64,000 bases of DNA, taken from assembly GCA_963575745.1 (NCBI GenBank), contig CAUYUJ010005725.1:274569-338568 (forward strand), read 5' to 3'. Positions 54,530 to 64,000 of the stretch are shown in pieces. The position numbers were made by a program, and so were the translations under genes. This stretch comes from Prorocentrum cordatum (Eukaryota; Sar; Dinophyceae; Prorocentrales; Prorocentraceae). The notes under the pieces were generated by a model, which saw nothing but the letters and a program-made list of their open reading frames with translations, did not search any database and was not told the DNA's origin. The stretch's first letter is position 1. Every line of letters begins with the position of its first letter.

Positions 54530-54706
54530 GGGTATTGCAGTTTACAAATGAAACGCGCCTCATCGCCCATTATCCAAATAAAATTGTACCACCCCAGGCC
54601 GACCGTTATAGGCACCTCCCCCATCTCCGTCAAACTGTGCCATGCGAGCACACTCATGTACAATGTTGCCAAGATCCCCTTGAACAAACAGAACACAACA
54701 ACGTCC
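54530..54706 (-). CDS. Possible exon with membrane segment
   Basis: The minus strand reads MDVVVFCLFKGILATLYMSV, LAWHSLTEMGEVPITVGLGW and YNFIWIMGDEARFICKLQY. A hydrophobic helix and ordinary amino-acid composition make it more gene-like than the surroundings. No family recognised, splice sites not assigned. Confidence 0.3.
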
Positions 54707-55619
54707 ATACGAGCGCGCACATACCAAAATCATACCAAGCACCTTCGTGCTGTAAGCATGCCAATATCATAATTGAAACAACCCAGTGGCACTGTGAAAT
54801 CATATAGATTGCAAGTTCTCTGCCCGCGGGCACTACCTGAAATCGTAGGAAGCCACATTATGTATTCACAAAACTGTGCGGAACCCGCGATCTTGTCTCA
54901 CCACGCGGCGCATCCACGTTGATCTAGCATGCGCCCGACGCACGCACCCGTACCCAGCAATACCATGCGGCCCACATGCGCGCGCCGCCACACGCGCGTC
55001 GAAATCTGGCCAAAGCATTGGTTACGCCGGCATGCCAAGATAGAGATTCCAAAGGCATGAGCAAACCGCACGCTTCTCAACAACAAGTTCCCCTGACTTC
55101 TTGAATTTCAGCGCGCGCGCGCGCACGGGCGCGCAGTTCCATTATCACGCGAACATGCGCCATCGCATCACCGCCGTTATCGCCATCGCGAAACGCTGCC
55201 AGCTCTGCAGTCAGCAACGCAATCACCTCCTTCACAGACACATGCGTCGTCATCGTCGTCACCAACATCGGCACCGGCATTGGCCTTGTCGTCGTCATCG
55301 CCATCATCGCCATCACCATCGCTATTATCATCACCGTCGCTGCTGGTGTCGATGTCATCGTGACATCGCGCACGCCCGGACCACCGAACCGCACCGAAGT
55401 GCCCGCGAGCGAGCGCAGCCTTTGAGACGCACTGTAAAGTTCTCATCGGTAAGCGCCATCGCGGCCGCATCAGCTGTGCCAGACCAGCTGGTCGCTCTGA
55501 GCGGGAGCGTGCGTGCACCAGTGCGGCCGTAGAGATGCGCTGGCCGCGTAGGTTTCGCTAAACGAGTTGCGGATGGGAGGGCTGGATGTTTGAGCGAGCA
55601 TTGGGGTTCACAGCTCCAG

Positions 55620-55795
55620 TTTCCACCTAGTCACTTGCACCATAGAAATAGCACCGCATGTATATTGCGTTAATCGCACACCACATAGAGTGCCACACAC
55701 ATATTGTAACGCACAGCTTGCCCCACATAGGATGCACCATTCACAGCTTGAGGCACCAATACTGCGCATCGGGAGTGCAATAAATAACTGTTTGG
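55620..55795 (+). repeat. Irregular GCACCRCATAGA repeats
   Basis: 10-12 bp units (AGCACCGCATGTATATTGCG, CACACCACATAGAGTGCCAC). The same style occurs at 54360-54470 and, more loosely, at 60840-60930. Confidence 0.5.
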
Positions 55796-55869
55796 ATTTC
55801 GATGCTGGATGACATGCTGTGCCGTCCTACTCTCCCAACTCATCCCATCCCTTCCTGCCTTTGTCTCCC

Positions 55870-56082
55870 CTCGTCGCTGCCCCGACCCCAGTCCTCGAGT
55901 CAGTGCGCGCCAGAAGGCGCTGTGCAGCCCAATTGCGTGCCTTCAAACGCAAACAGGGAACTGCTCATATTCCCCATGATCCCAATGCTCGCGTCGATGA
56001 CTTCGACTCGCTCGTAGAATTAATCGATGGGGTGGCTCAAAGAGAAGCTCAGACCAACTACTTGCAACGCTGCACATGCTGA
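55870..56082 (+). CDS. Possible 3' exon, unknown
   Basis: The plus-strand frame reads LESVRARRRCAAQLRAFKRK, QGTAHIPHDPNARVDDFDSL and VELIDGVAQREAQTNYLQRC, then a stop. Balanced composition, but no family or splice sites recognised. Confidence 0.25.
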   Translation, partial: LVAAPTPVLESVRARRRCAAQLRAFKRKQGTAHIPHDPNARVDDFDSLVELIDGVAQREAQTNYLQRCTC

Positions 56083-56247
56083 GCAGCAGATCGACACGTC
56101 TACCCTCCACGATCCTAAACATATGAAGGAGGGCACCATTATCATAACATGTTAATGGCAAGTTTTCAATTGGAAGCGCCGAAGTTCAGACAAGACGTCC
56201 TGTGCTGAATAATCACGTCTGCCTAAAACCCTCTTGGTGGTTCTGCC

Positions 56248-57384
56248 TCACGTCGACTCCGTTTCCCCGGCACTGCTGTGGATCTTCCAATGGTTCCAAT
56301 AAGACTCATGTATGTTGAGTCTCCCAAGGCGGTCGTGGTGGAAATTCTCCATCGTTACCAGCTTTCCGTCAACGAACCAGTCGGAGATAGAGAGCTTCAT
56401 TTCCAAACGACGGCCGTCGCCATCCTTCACCTCTGGAACGATGCTCTCACCAAGCTGCCCGTCCAATAGACCATTATGGAAGATCACGCCTCTCAACTTT
56501 ATGTCGTAGTTGACCAGAGGAATTATCCGAATAAGAGCTGGAGCTCCGCCACATGGACCTTCGACGCTTAGGTTTGACACTGTCATCTCAAACGTCTTCG
56601 TTGGATCCACGGCCTTTCCACCGCAGTAGAACGGTGACCCGCCGATTATGGCCGATGGTACATACACCTCTGACCTCCTGTAACGAGAATGTATAACATT
56701 CAGGCTGTCAATAAAGACGCCACTCACGTCACGTGCATCCCAGCCGATCTGGATTACAGGGTCATTGTGGCACTTCCAAATTGTCGCTCGAGAAAGCGTC
56801 ACGCCTGAGTGGTACACTTTGATAGCATCATCGTTCACATGTAGAAATACATCTTGTATGATGCTGTTGCTGTACATCTGTGGCCCATCAGTCTGAAAGA
56901 AGTAAGCTCCAACTTGCTTATAATCGGAAATTGTTGATGCTATCTCGTCGCTGCCGTGGAAATCCATTGTGTTGAACGGTGGTGATGCAATCGTTGGGCC
57001 GACGCAATGCCAACTCTGACCCTTTCTTATCCCCTTGTGACTCCACATTCGGAGACTGTTTCCGTCGCACTTCACTGCCTGGTAGAATGTCTCTGGGTTC
57101 GCTTGGTATACGTAGTGCTCCCCCGAGAGCACCCCGTGACCTGTTGCAAAGAAGGCGCCTCCTGTGTAGCTGTACTCTATAGCCCCCTTCACATAGGCTC
57201 CAGCGTCCAAGTGCACCCACCGCGTATTCTCATGCAAACGCAAATGGTTTTCACCATATTTTGGCTCGCTGCCAGAAGCCGCCTGCTCAATCCAGAAGAC
57301 GCCTGGCGGGAAATACAATCGGCCGGCCACTTCGTGGGGCCACCAGCCTGCGAGCTCCGTGACCTTCTGATTAAACTCAGGCCT
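56248..57384 (-). CDS. GH49 glycoside hydrolase (dextranase/isopullulanase type), exon 2: catalytic beta-helix
   Basis: One uninterrupted frame of 378 codons to TGA at 56248. It starts after an AG acceptor (CTAACAG|AGG) as RPEFNQKVTELAGWW and continues RLYFPPGVFWIEQ, DAGAYVKGAIEYSYTGGAFF, ATGHGVLSGEHYVYQ, SPPFNTMDFHG, SDYKQVGAYFFQTDGPQMYS, VFLHVNDDAIKVYHSG, ATIWKCHNDPVIQIGWDARD and VIHSRYRRSEVYVPSAIIGG. These are GH49 signatures. The Asp of TDGP and the two of NDD are 19 and 20 residues apart, as are Asp376/395/396 of Penicillium Dex49A. The fold is a right-handed beta-helix. The enzyme should cleave alpha-1,6 (dextran) or alpha-1,4 (pullulan) linkages; which one cannot be told. All catalytic residues are present. 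Confidence 0.9.
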   Translation of the reverse strand, partial: RPEFNQKVTELAGWWPHEVAGRLYFPPGVFWIEQAASGSEPKYGENHLRLHENTRWVHLDAGAYVKGAIEYSYTGGAFFATGHGVLSGEHYVYQANPETFYQAVKCDGNSLRMWSHKGIRKGQSWHCVGPTIASPPFNTMDFHGSDEIASTISDYKQVGAYFFQTDGPQMYSNSIIQDVFLHVNDDAIKVYHSGVTLSRATIWKCHNDPVIQIGWDARDVSGVFIDSLNVIHSRYRRSEVYVPSAIIGGSPFYCGGKAVDPTKTFEMTVSNLSVEGPCGGAPALIRIIPLVNYDIKLRGVIFHNGLLDGQLGESIVPEVKDGDGRRLEMKLSISDWFVDGKLVTMENFHHDRLGRLNIHESYWNHWKIHSSAGETEST

Positions 57385-58968
57385 CTGTTAGCGATACACA
57401 AAACTAATTCGTACCTGAAGTGTGTCCGCAGTACGCACACAGGCCCCCCAAACGCATGTCAAACATACTCGTACGAGGTACCGAAACGTGAACACTCCGA
57501 ATGTGAAACGGAGCAGTGACCAGGCCCTTGCCACCCAAGATGCCCCTTTTGCCTCCAATATCGCCCCCTATGCGCGAGTGGAAACGATGTTCCCAACGCC
57601 CGGAGATGGCCTGGGGGGAGCCCGAAATGGCCAAGAATAGCATCAAAATGCTTCAATCTGGCTGCGAGTCGCTTGAGCATAGCCCTGACAGTCTGCAGAG
57701 ACACTTCCCGACCGACGGCGCTCAGGTCACCAATCCAGAAGTAGAGGGGCCAGCAGCAGAAGGCGAAGCCCTTTGAGATCCGCCACCCCCTGTGTTCACA
57801 GAGGTGCGCGGCAAATGCTACCAGGAAGCAGGAAGCACATGGCTGGATCCAGGTGTGGAACACAAAAGGCTCGAGAGCTGGAAAGACGCGCAGCCACGTG
57901 TGCATCCAGCTCTCGCCAAGGCCATTCGCGTCATGTCGTCATGTGTTGCCGAGCCTTTTTGTTCTCGACGCGCCCAAAGGGACGACGCCGACACCACGGC
58001 TAACCAACGGCAAATCCTGAATCCCGCGCCCCAGCAGATGACGCTGGCACCGCGGCTAGCCCCACGGCAAACCCTGCGTCCGAGGCGGCGTTTGCCCTGG
58101 TGGTTGCGGCGCCCTACTCCAAACGCAAGGCCACGCCCCGGAACAAGCTAGGGGAACAAAAAACTGCATAAGCATAAACTTTCGGCGCTCTGCGAGGATT
58201 TCTTGGATCTGCGCTGGACCCCCCTCCCTGGCGCGCGGAGCGCACCAGGGGCGCCGCCAGGGGGGCCCAGCGCAGATCAAAGAAATCCGCGCGGAGTGCC
58301 GAAAAGTTACGCTTATGCCGTTTTGTTTCTCTGGTTTGCTCCGAGGCGTGGCCTTGCGTTTTGAGGAGGGCGCCGCGGCCACCAGGGCAAACGCCGCCTC
58401 GGACGCAGTGTTTGCCGTGGGGCTTGCCGCCGTGCCAGCGTCGCCTGCTGGGGCGCGGAGCGTCGGAAATTTATGCTTGTGTTAGGTCGGACATTTCCCC
58501 CTACAGGCGGATTTTGGGCGAAATTTTCAAAATAGTCCGAACAATTTGTATAATCGAAGAATCGTCCCCAGACTATTTTCTGATTCTTGTTACAAATCGT
58601 CCTCCTGTAGAGGCACATGCCCGACTCGATGCTTGTGCTGTTTTCCTCGACAAGCGGCGCGGCAAGATGTACATGCAGCGGCCTGGCTCGGCTCGGCTCT
58701 CCGTCTCCGGAGGCCACCCGCCCTCTGCCGCGGAGAGGCGCCCTCCACTGGCAGCTTGGGCCTGGCTCCTTCTCCTCCTCCTCCTCCTCCTCCTCGCCCT
58801 CCTCGTCCTCCTCCTCCCTCCTCCTTTTTGACGGTGATCAGACATGAAAAACTGATGCTCCTCCTCCTCCTCCTCCTCCTTCTCCTCCTCCTCCGCCCGC
58901 ACAAGAAGCAGGCGTGCTCTTTTCGGCCACACGGGGCGGCGGTGACTCGCTCGGGGCGCCTCCGATAC
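57385..58968 (-). other. GH49 intron (1584 bp, GT-AG)
   Basis: Donor GAG|GTATCG and acceptor CTAACAG|AGG keep phase 0. It contains two (CTC)n tracts (58762-58830, 58858-58895), the foldback at 58026-58456, and a minus-strand open stretch at 57459-57905 (GFAFCCWPLYFWIGDLSAVG) that I cannot assign. Confidence 0.75.
58026..58456. mobile_element. Large foldback (inverted-repeat) element in the GH49 intron
   Basis: Arms of about 195 bp (58026-58220 and 58262-58456) are inverted copies at roughly 85-90% identity by eye, beginning GCGCCCCAGCAG and ending CTGCTGGGGCGC, with a central loop of about 40 bp. Shared arm blocks include CTGCGTCCGAGGCGGCGTTT, AACGCAAGGCCACGCC and GGATTTCTT...GATCTGCGCTGG. 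A partial extra unit (ACGGCTAACCAACGGCAAAT) precedes the left arm. No target duplication seen. Confidence 0.85.
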
Positions 58969-59718
58969 CTCCGAGGAGCCCAGGTCCGTCGCAGGGCGGA
59001 TCGGGCCCGGCCGCATCGTGTGCAACGTCCACGGGCCAGGCAACGGCTGCGCCCATGCGGGCAAGCACGGGCTCGCAAAGACGAGGAGAGCGTGCCTCGG
59101 CTCGACGCCCACAACTTGGCCGCCGGAGCTGACGTAGTCCTGACCGTTCGTGCGATACTCGAGAGAATCGTCGTGGAACTCAACGGAAAATCGGCGTCCG
59201 TGGTCGTCTCTCGGGACCAGGACAATGATACCACCATCCTCGGCATCCTTGATCTCGTAAGGCTGCGTCGTCGGGCGGATGACGACGTTTGCCGCGAGAT
59301 CTGGGGTGGCGCGGTCTATTGTCCACGTTCCTCTCGTCCACGTCCCTCTCGAGATTTTGACCTCCACGTCCCTCTGGTACTCGAACTGCGTCCACGCCAT
59401 TGTCACGAGTGCCTTTCCGCTGGACTCGACCTCGACGCCTGTCGTAATGCCGTCGTCCACGGATGGTCCCATCTTGAAAGGTCCCAAGGTAAACGGATCC
59501 AACGTGTTGCTGCGAGGATGGTCCCAAGGTGAATAAATGCGTCCTCTGCCATTGCGCGGGATAGCCTCGTGTACAAACGACTCGGCCCACTCTCCATCTG
59601 GTAGTCTCACGTCAACCTTGTAGCGATGTGACTGTCGAACCTTGTTAGGTTCAACCATACTCTCCAAATTAACTTCGCCTTCGAACCTCCATGTGTGGAA
59701 CCCCCTCCCATCTCCCAT
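58969..59718 (-). CDS. GH49 glycoside hydrolase, exon 1: N-terminal beta-sandwich domain
   Basis: From ATG 59718 (MGDGRGFHTWRFEGEVNLES) the frame shows VRQSHRYKVDVRLPDGEW, FVHEAIPRNGRGRIYSPWD, VTMAWTQFEYQRDVEVKI, GRRFSVEFHDD, YVSSGGQVVGVEPRHALLVF and MRPGPIRPATDLGSSE. This is the N-domain of GH49. The exon ends at 58969 with GAG|GTATCG, phase 0, matching the phase-0 acceptor before 57384. The joined protein is 628 residues, close to known GH49 enzymes. An in-frame TAA lies just upstream of the ATG, and no signal peptide is encoded here. Either a short 5' exon with the signal is missing or the protein is not secreted. No frameshift or stop in either exon. Confidence 0.88.
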
Positions 59719-60542
59719 AAATTCCAGTTACCACTTGAGGCAGCGAGAAACAATGAAACTCGGTCAAATGCTTGTGCAGGGAGGAATTGAGCCAACGTTG
59801 GTGCAGCGGCATGAGATGTCTGCACATCGCCCACGCAAAATTGGTTTCCACTGACGGGCTGGGGGGGTCTTAATCAATAGAGGGGCGAGAGCTCCTCGTT
59901 TGAGCTCACAGGAAGGAGCCTCAACAAAGCATCCCCTCAGGACCTTAGGGAAGGCACATAAAACTCTCTGTCTCGCCGGCGGCGCATCGGGCTAATAAAA
60001 AGGGGTGATTGAGTGCGGGATCGTGGCACTGAGCAGGACGACGACGCGCGTGTTACAACGAGCCAGCTCAATGTCTGCATCAACGGAGAGGGGGATGGGG
60101 GGCGGCGCAACGCTAGGGACGCAGACGCAATGAGGAGAAGAACGACTACGATGAAAATTGCCCGGGCGATCGCTCGAGACTGCCTCGCGATTCATTCAGG
60201 AATAACGCTTCAACAACCAGCTGCTCAACCTGGCCGCCTGGGCCCGCCTTCCCGACGCGCCTGCTAGGGTCTGCTGGCCCGATCTGCCCGTCTGGTTCTA
60301 CCACGTGTGTTCTGCTCCTAGCCCCCCCCCCTGCTGCTAATTTCTCTGGTGATCCATCACTCTCCCTCCCCCTTACATCCGTCCTCTCTTCCCCTGTTTG
60401 AAGGGGCTGCGCTAAATGCACGTGGCAAGTAAGGAAGACATACCCCCAAGTGGGTACGATCAAAAACGAAAAGGGTGGGTACCGAGGATTGCGGGTACAC
60501 GTGTTGAATGCACGGGATCAGATAGAAGCGAACAGTCTTAAA

Positions 60543-60732
60543 TGTGTTGTTGTTGGTGGTGGTGGCGTTGTTATTGTTGCTGATATTGCTGTTGTTGTTG
60601 ATGTTGCTGTTAAGGTTATTGTTGTTGCTGTTGCTGTTGTCGATGATGGTGTTGTTAAGGTTGCTGTTGTTGCTGTTGTTGCTGCTGCTGTTGTTGATGA
60701 TGTTGATCTTGTTGTTGCGTTGTTGTTTAGGC
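60543..60732 (+). repeat. (GTT/GCT)n microsatellite
   Basis: TTGTTGCTGTTG repeats. 59860-60540 has no supported gene. Confidence 0.95.
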
Positions 60733-61059
60733 GTCCTCGCCCGCGAATGCCCCGCGACCCACCCCGCGGCCCGCCCGCGAACCACCCCGCGCCCACCCTC
60801 TCGGTCTTCCGCAACTGGGGGGGTGCTACGTATAGCCAACATATATAATGCAAACGGTAAGTAGCGTTGCTAGGTGTACGCTGCAACGCTGCAAGCTACG
60901 CCCTGCCAACTATGTGATGCAATCTATGTTTTGTGTACTATTCTCCCGTGTTGTCCGTGAGTGAAAACGGGATCAGGCCCACATGGCGGGGTAACAGTAC
61001 CGTGGCGGGCGCAGGAAAAGTAGTAGAAAGAGTGATGGTGGTAGCAGTCCTTGCAGTAG

Positions 61060-61740
61060 TAGCAGTGCTGGCAGCGGCCACGACGAAAAGGATCACGACG
61101 ACGACCGACGACGGCGACGACGACGACGATGACGACGACAATGACGGGAGAAGGCGACGACGACGACCAGCGAAAACGACGACGACGGGCTGGGGCGACG
61201 ACCGCAGTACCCTGCGAGCGCCACGGCATGATTTTGAGCAGCATTGCATGCCTGCCAGCACCACAGAAGGCCTGCGAACACCCCGCCACATCTGTGGGGC
61301 AGCCCGTACCGCGCTCCTGCGTACGCTCGGTGCCAACGGAAACCGAAGCCCCCATCAGGCGCCACCGTTGCTGCCGTTGCAGCGGCGGCGACGACAGCCA
61401 ACCGAGCCGCGGGTTCCCCTTTGGCCAGCCCCGCGCGCCCTGCCGCCGCCGACGATATGGCGGCGGCGACAAGACAAGGACAAGCGACGGCAGCGGCGAC
61501 GACGACAGGCGACATGCGATGGCGGTGGCGATGGTGACGACGAAGGCGATGGGGACGACGCAAACGATGGTGGCGGCGCCGGCAACGACGACAGGCGGCC
61601 GCCGCGGCGGCGGCAACAACGACAGGCGACCGAGCCGCGGGCTCCCCCTCGACGAGCCCCGCGCCCTCGCCGGCGGCGATGGCTCCGCGGAGGGCGTCGG
61701 CGTCCTGGGCGGCGGCGACGACGCGCGACCCGTGCGCTGA
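61060..61740 (+). repeat. GAC/GGC triplet tract with about 220-bp duplication
   Basis: GACGACGAC runs. The block CCGAGCCGCGGGTTCCCC (about 61400) recurs as CCGAGCCGCGGGCTCCCC (about 61631), with similar flanks. The long open frames are repeat-driven. Confidence 0.75.
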
Positions 61741-62336
61741 AGAGCACAGCGTGGTCGATGCAACGGCGTCGGCGTCCTAACGTTGAGACGAATGCGGATG
61801 AGCACAGATCTGGATGAGGAAAAATCGGGGATCTCGGAGAGCAAGCGGGCCTGGCGGGTGTATCGGGTGCCGCGCCAGTTCCAGGGTGCTCTAGAACGCT
61901 CTGAGAACATTGGAAATGCCCTGGGCGATAAGCTTTATCGTAAGCCTGACTGACGCGTGCTTAGCCGATCTCCAGTAAGCGAGATCGACCAGGACTTAAA
62001 CAAAAAGATGAGCTCGTGCCGAAATACAGTCGCGACGGAACACTTTCATCCACTTTATCCCTCTGGGGCGCCTGCATGCGACGTACACTTTTAAGTCCGC
62101 GGGCGCCAGCTGGTCCAAGACAGTCAGACGCCGGTCAAGCAAGCGGTGGGGTGCACTGGGAGCGAACTTAGGCACGAAGGCGACGAAAGAGAACAGACCG
62201 CGAGGGGGAAGAGGGAGGACTCCGCCCAGACCATGGAGCCATTTCGACGTGCACGCGCGGCGAGGTATTCACAGCAGCAGGTGTCAGCAGAGTCGCGCTC
62301 ATGAGAGAAAGAAGATGGAGAGTCCTGTGAATAGGC

Positions 62337-62478
62337 CCAGGGACACACACACATAGACACGTATCCCAGGATCCCCTAGATGTTTCAATATTTTCTCGAT
62401 GTCCGTCTTCCCTGCATTTCCCATGTTTCCCATATTTCCCTTCGGGTCGACGATTATTTGTGTCTTTGTATTTGTCTT
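62337..62478 (+). repeat. Dispersed repeat A, copy 2
   Basis: See 8093-8247. Further downstream AAAAAACACGGCAGGATGAC (about 62653) also matches 8512-8531, so the composite repeat extends. Confidence 0.65.
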
Positions 62479-62559
62479 CCCTCTTGGAGGATGGAGAGTC
62501 CTTGGCGGCCAGGGACAGCAACGGCAGCGGGAGCAGGACGGGCCAGCGGGCGGGGAAGG

Positions 62560-62845
62560 CGAGGAACGACGATGACGACCACGACGACGACCACGACGAC
62601 GGCGACGGTGACGACGCCGGCGGCGACGACGATGATGGCAGCGGCGGCAGGAAAAAACACGGCAGGATGACGGCGGCGGCGACGAGGACGAAGACGACGA
62701 TGACGGCGACGACGGTGACAGCGGCGTCGATCCCATACCTCTGTTGTAAGACGACGCCAGGACTGGGATAAAATCGGGTAGGGATGAATCCTCAACCTCC
62801 TTCTCCTCCTCCTCGTCCTCCTCCTCCTCCTCCTCCTCCCTCCTG
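62560..62845 (+). repeat. (GAC)n and (CTC)n microsatellites
   Basis: GACGAC at 62565-62730 and CTCCTC at 62790-62840. 62850-64000 holds no gene that I can support; open frames there are unrecognised. Confidence 0.85.
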
Positions 62846-64000
62846 CTTCCTGGTCCCTGACGGCATCGGTGTCTTCAGGCGCTGCAGCTTCCCCCAGAGC
62901 TGGCCAGAAACCAACCCTGAGGTATACTATCAACATAGAAAGAGGTGCCGGGTGCCACTGACCGTGGACGGTGGCCGGCCACTTGCCAACTGGGGGGGCG
63001 GAAGGATCTCCCCCCCTGCACATAGGAACTCCCCCGAAATGACATCCCCGCGACTGTCACCCTTCCCTGCAAGCAGGAGTAGGGCACCCAGACCGCGGAG
63101 GTAGGGGCCACTTAGGGGGCTTCCGCCGCGTTTGGGCGAGGTTTGTGCTTTTTCCACGGCGGCGGCAAGGTGGCTGTGGTGCTCTTCCTCCTCTACCTCC
63201 TGTTCTTGGTCAGGCTCTCACTCCCCCTTTCTGTCGCTCATGCCACGGGCGGCGCGCAGGCTGCGGTGAGATGGTGATTATATACCGCTGTGAGGCCCAC
63301 TGTAGAGCTGGTACCTGGCAAGACGGGCTGCCTCGCACTGCCCCCGGAGACCTGGAGCAGGGAAGGCGGCTGTCCTCGCCTCGCAGGACCTGGAGGAAGC
63401 AGAGCGAAGCACCGTGGCCTTTCGCTCCGCATAAGCAGCGGACGTAACGAGTCGTCACGCGACCTCGCGCTGGACCCTGTGGTGGGCAGCTGGGGGGGAT
63501 CAGCGAGCAGGCTGCCCTCGGGCCGTTGCCGGGGCATTCGGTGCCAGCAGCTCATAAGCTGGCCGGCGGTGACGCAAACGCGTGCGCGAATACGACAACG
63601 GTCGAAGCCGTGCTCGACGCAGTGCTGAAGTGGGGTGAGCCGAGTGGCGCCGGGCTCCTCGCAGGCCTGCGGCCTCGGTCTGTCGCCGGGGTGGAGGTGC
63701 GAGGAGGAGGAGGGATAATAAACAGAGAAGGATGAAGACAGGGGAGAGGCGAGGTAGGTTACTCCCTGCGCGTCGGCTGGGGTAGACAGGAAAGTAATTG
63801 GCAGCATTTGGCAGGGCGGCTGGCGGCGGCGCGAGCGGCGAAACACAATCAGTTAAACCGGGCTGGAGTGTGGCAAGGGCAGGCCTTACAGCTCAATGGA
63901 AACCGCCTTCTGCGGCCGACTGGCACGTGGGTGGTGAGACGGGCTCCACGCTGGCGGCCGAGCGCGGCCTGGGCTCTCCAAAGGCCACGGGGTCTGGCGG

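Noticed and set aside
57459-57905. 148-codon minus-strand frame inside the GH49 intron as a nested gene
   Set aside because: Open and partly hydrophobic, but no family match, no clear start context, and it lies in an intron with repeats; mentioned only under the intron.
63238-63846. 202-codon minus-strand and 112-codon plus-strand frames near the right end
   Set aside because: No recognisable domain and neither strand is clearly better; not enough support.

Overview
The window looks like dinoflagellate nuclear DNA (alveolate eukaryote). The evidence is: three relict copies of the dinoflagellate trans-spliced leader (core CCGTAGCCATTTTGGCTCAA), spliced genes with GC-AG as well as GT-AG introns, introner-type elements inside exons, several decayed LINE retrotransposons of the kind common in dinoflagellates, and very high GC with long (GGA)n/(CTC)n tracts. 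There is no prokaryotic gene organisation, rRNA, tRNA or CRISPR array. A Prorocentrum- or Polarella-like species would fit, but the species cannot be fixed from the sequence.

Layout. 1-5418 (-): a nearly full-length LINE whose 5' end is a spliced leader. 5.4-13 kb: purine microsatellites, a LINE RT fragment, dispersed repeats and an introner copy. 11.8-13.6 kb (-): a three-exon RidA/YjgF-like gene split by a 140-bp introner. 17.1-18.8 kb (-): a multi-exon membrane protein whose exons are split by two introners with perfect 9-bp target duplications. 20.5 kb: an orphan spliced-leader relict. 22.5-25.2 kb (-): a second spliced-leader-capped LINE. 25-31 kb: repeats and minisatellites. 31.36-36.67 kb: about 41 copies of a 131-bp satellite, each unit carrying two hairpins. 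37.8-38.2 kb: introner copy and dispersed repeat. 39.2-39.9 kb (-): a probable retrogene with one internal stop. 40.4-44.3 kb (-): a third LINE from a different clade. 45-48.5 kb: repeats, a nested palindrome and an introner relic. 48.9-50.4 kb (+): a frameshifted dinoflagellate-type Cys-containing gene flanked by short direct repeats. 56.2-59.7 kb (-): a complete-looking two-exon GH49 dextranase-type glycoside hydrolase with a large foldback in its intron. 60-64 kb: low-complexity DNA and repeats.

Only three loci look like host genes: the GH49 enzyme, the RidA-like protein and the multipass membrane protein. The retrogene and the 49-kb gene are pseudogene-like. Most of the rest is mobile or tandemly repeated DNA. 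Two themes stand out. First, introns were built by small inverted-repeat elements whose target duplications supply both splice sites (AG|GT, AG|GC). Second, LINE copies begin with the spliced leader and abut (TCC)n tracts, which implies retrotransposition of trans-spliced LINE mRNA. Positions of splice sites and frameshifts were worked out by hand and should be treated as models.
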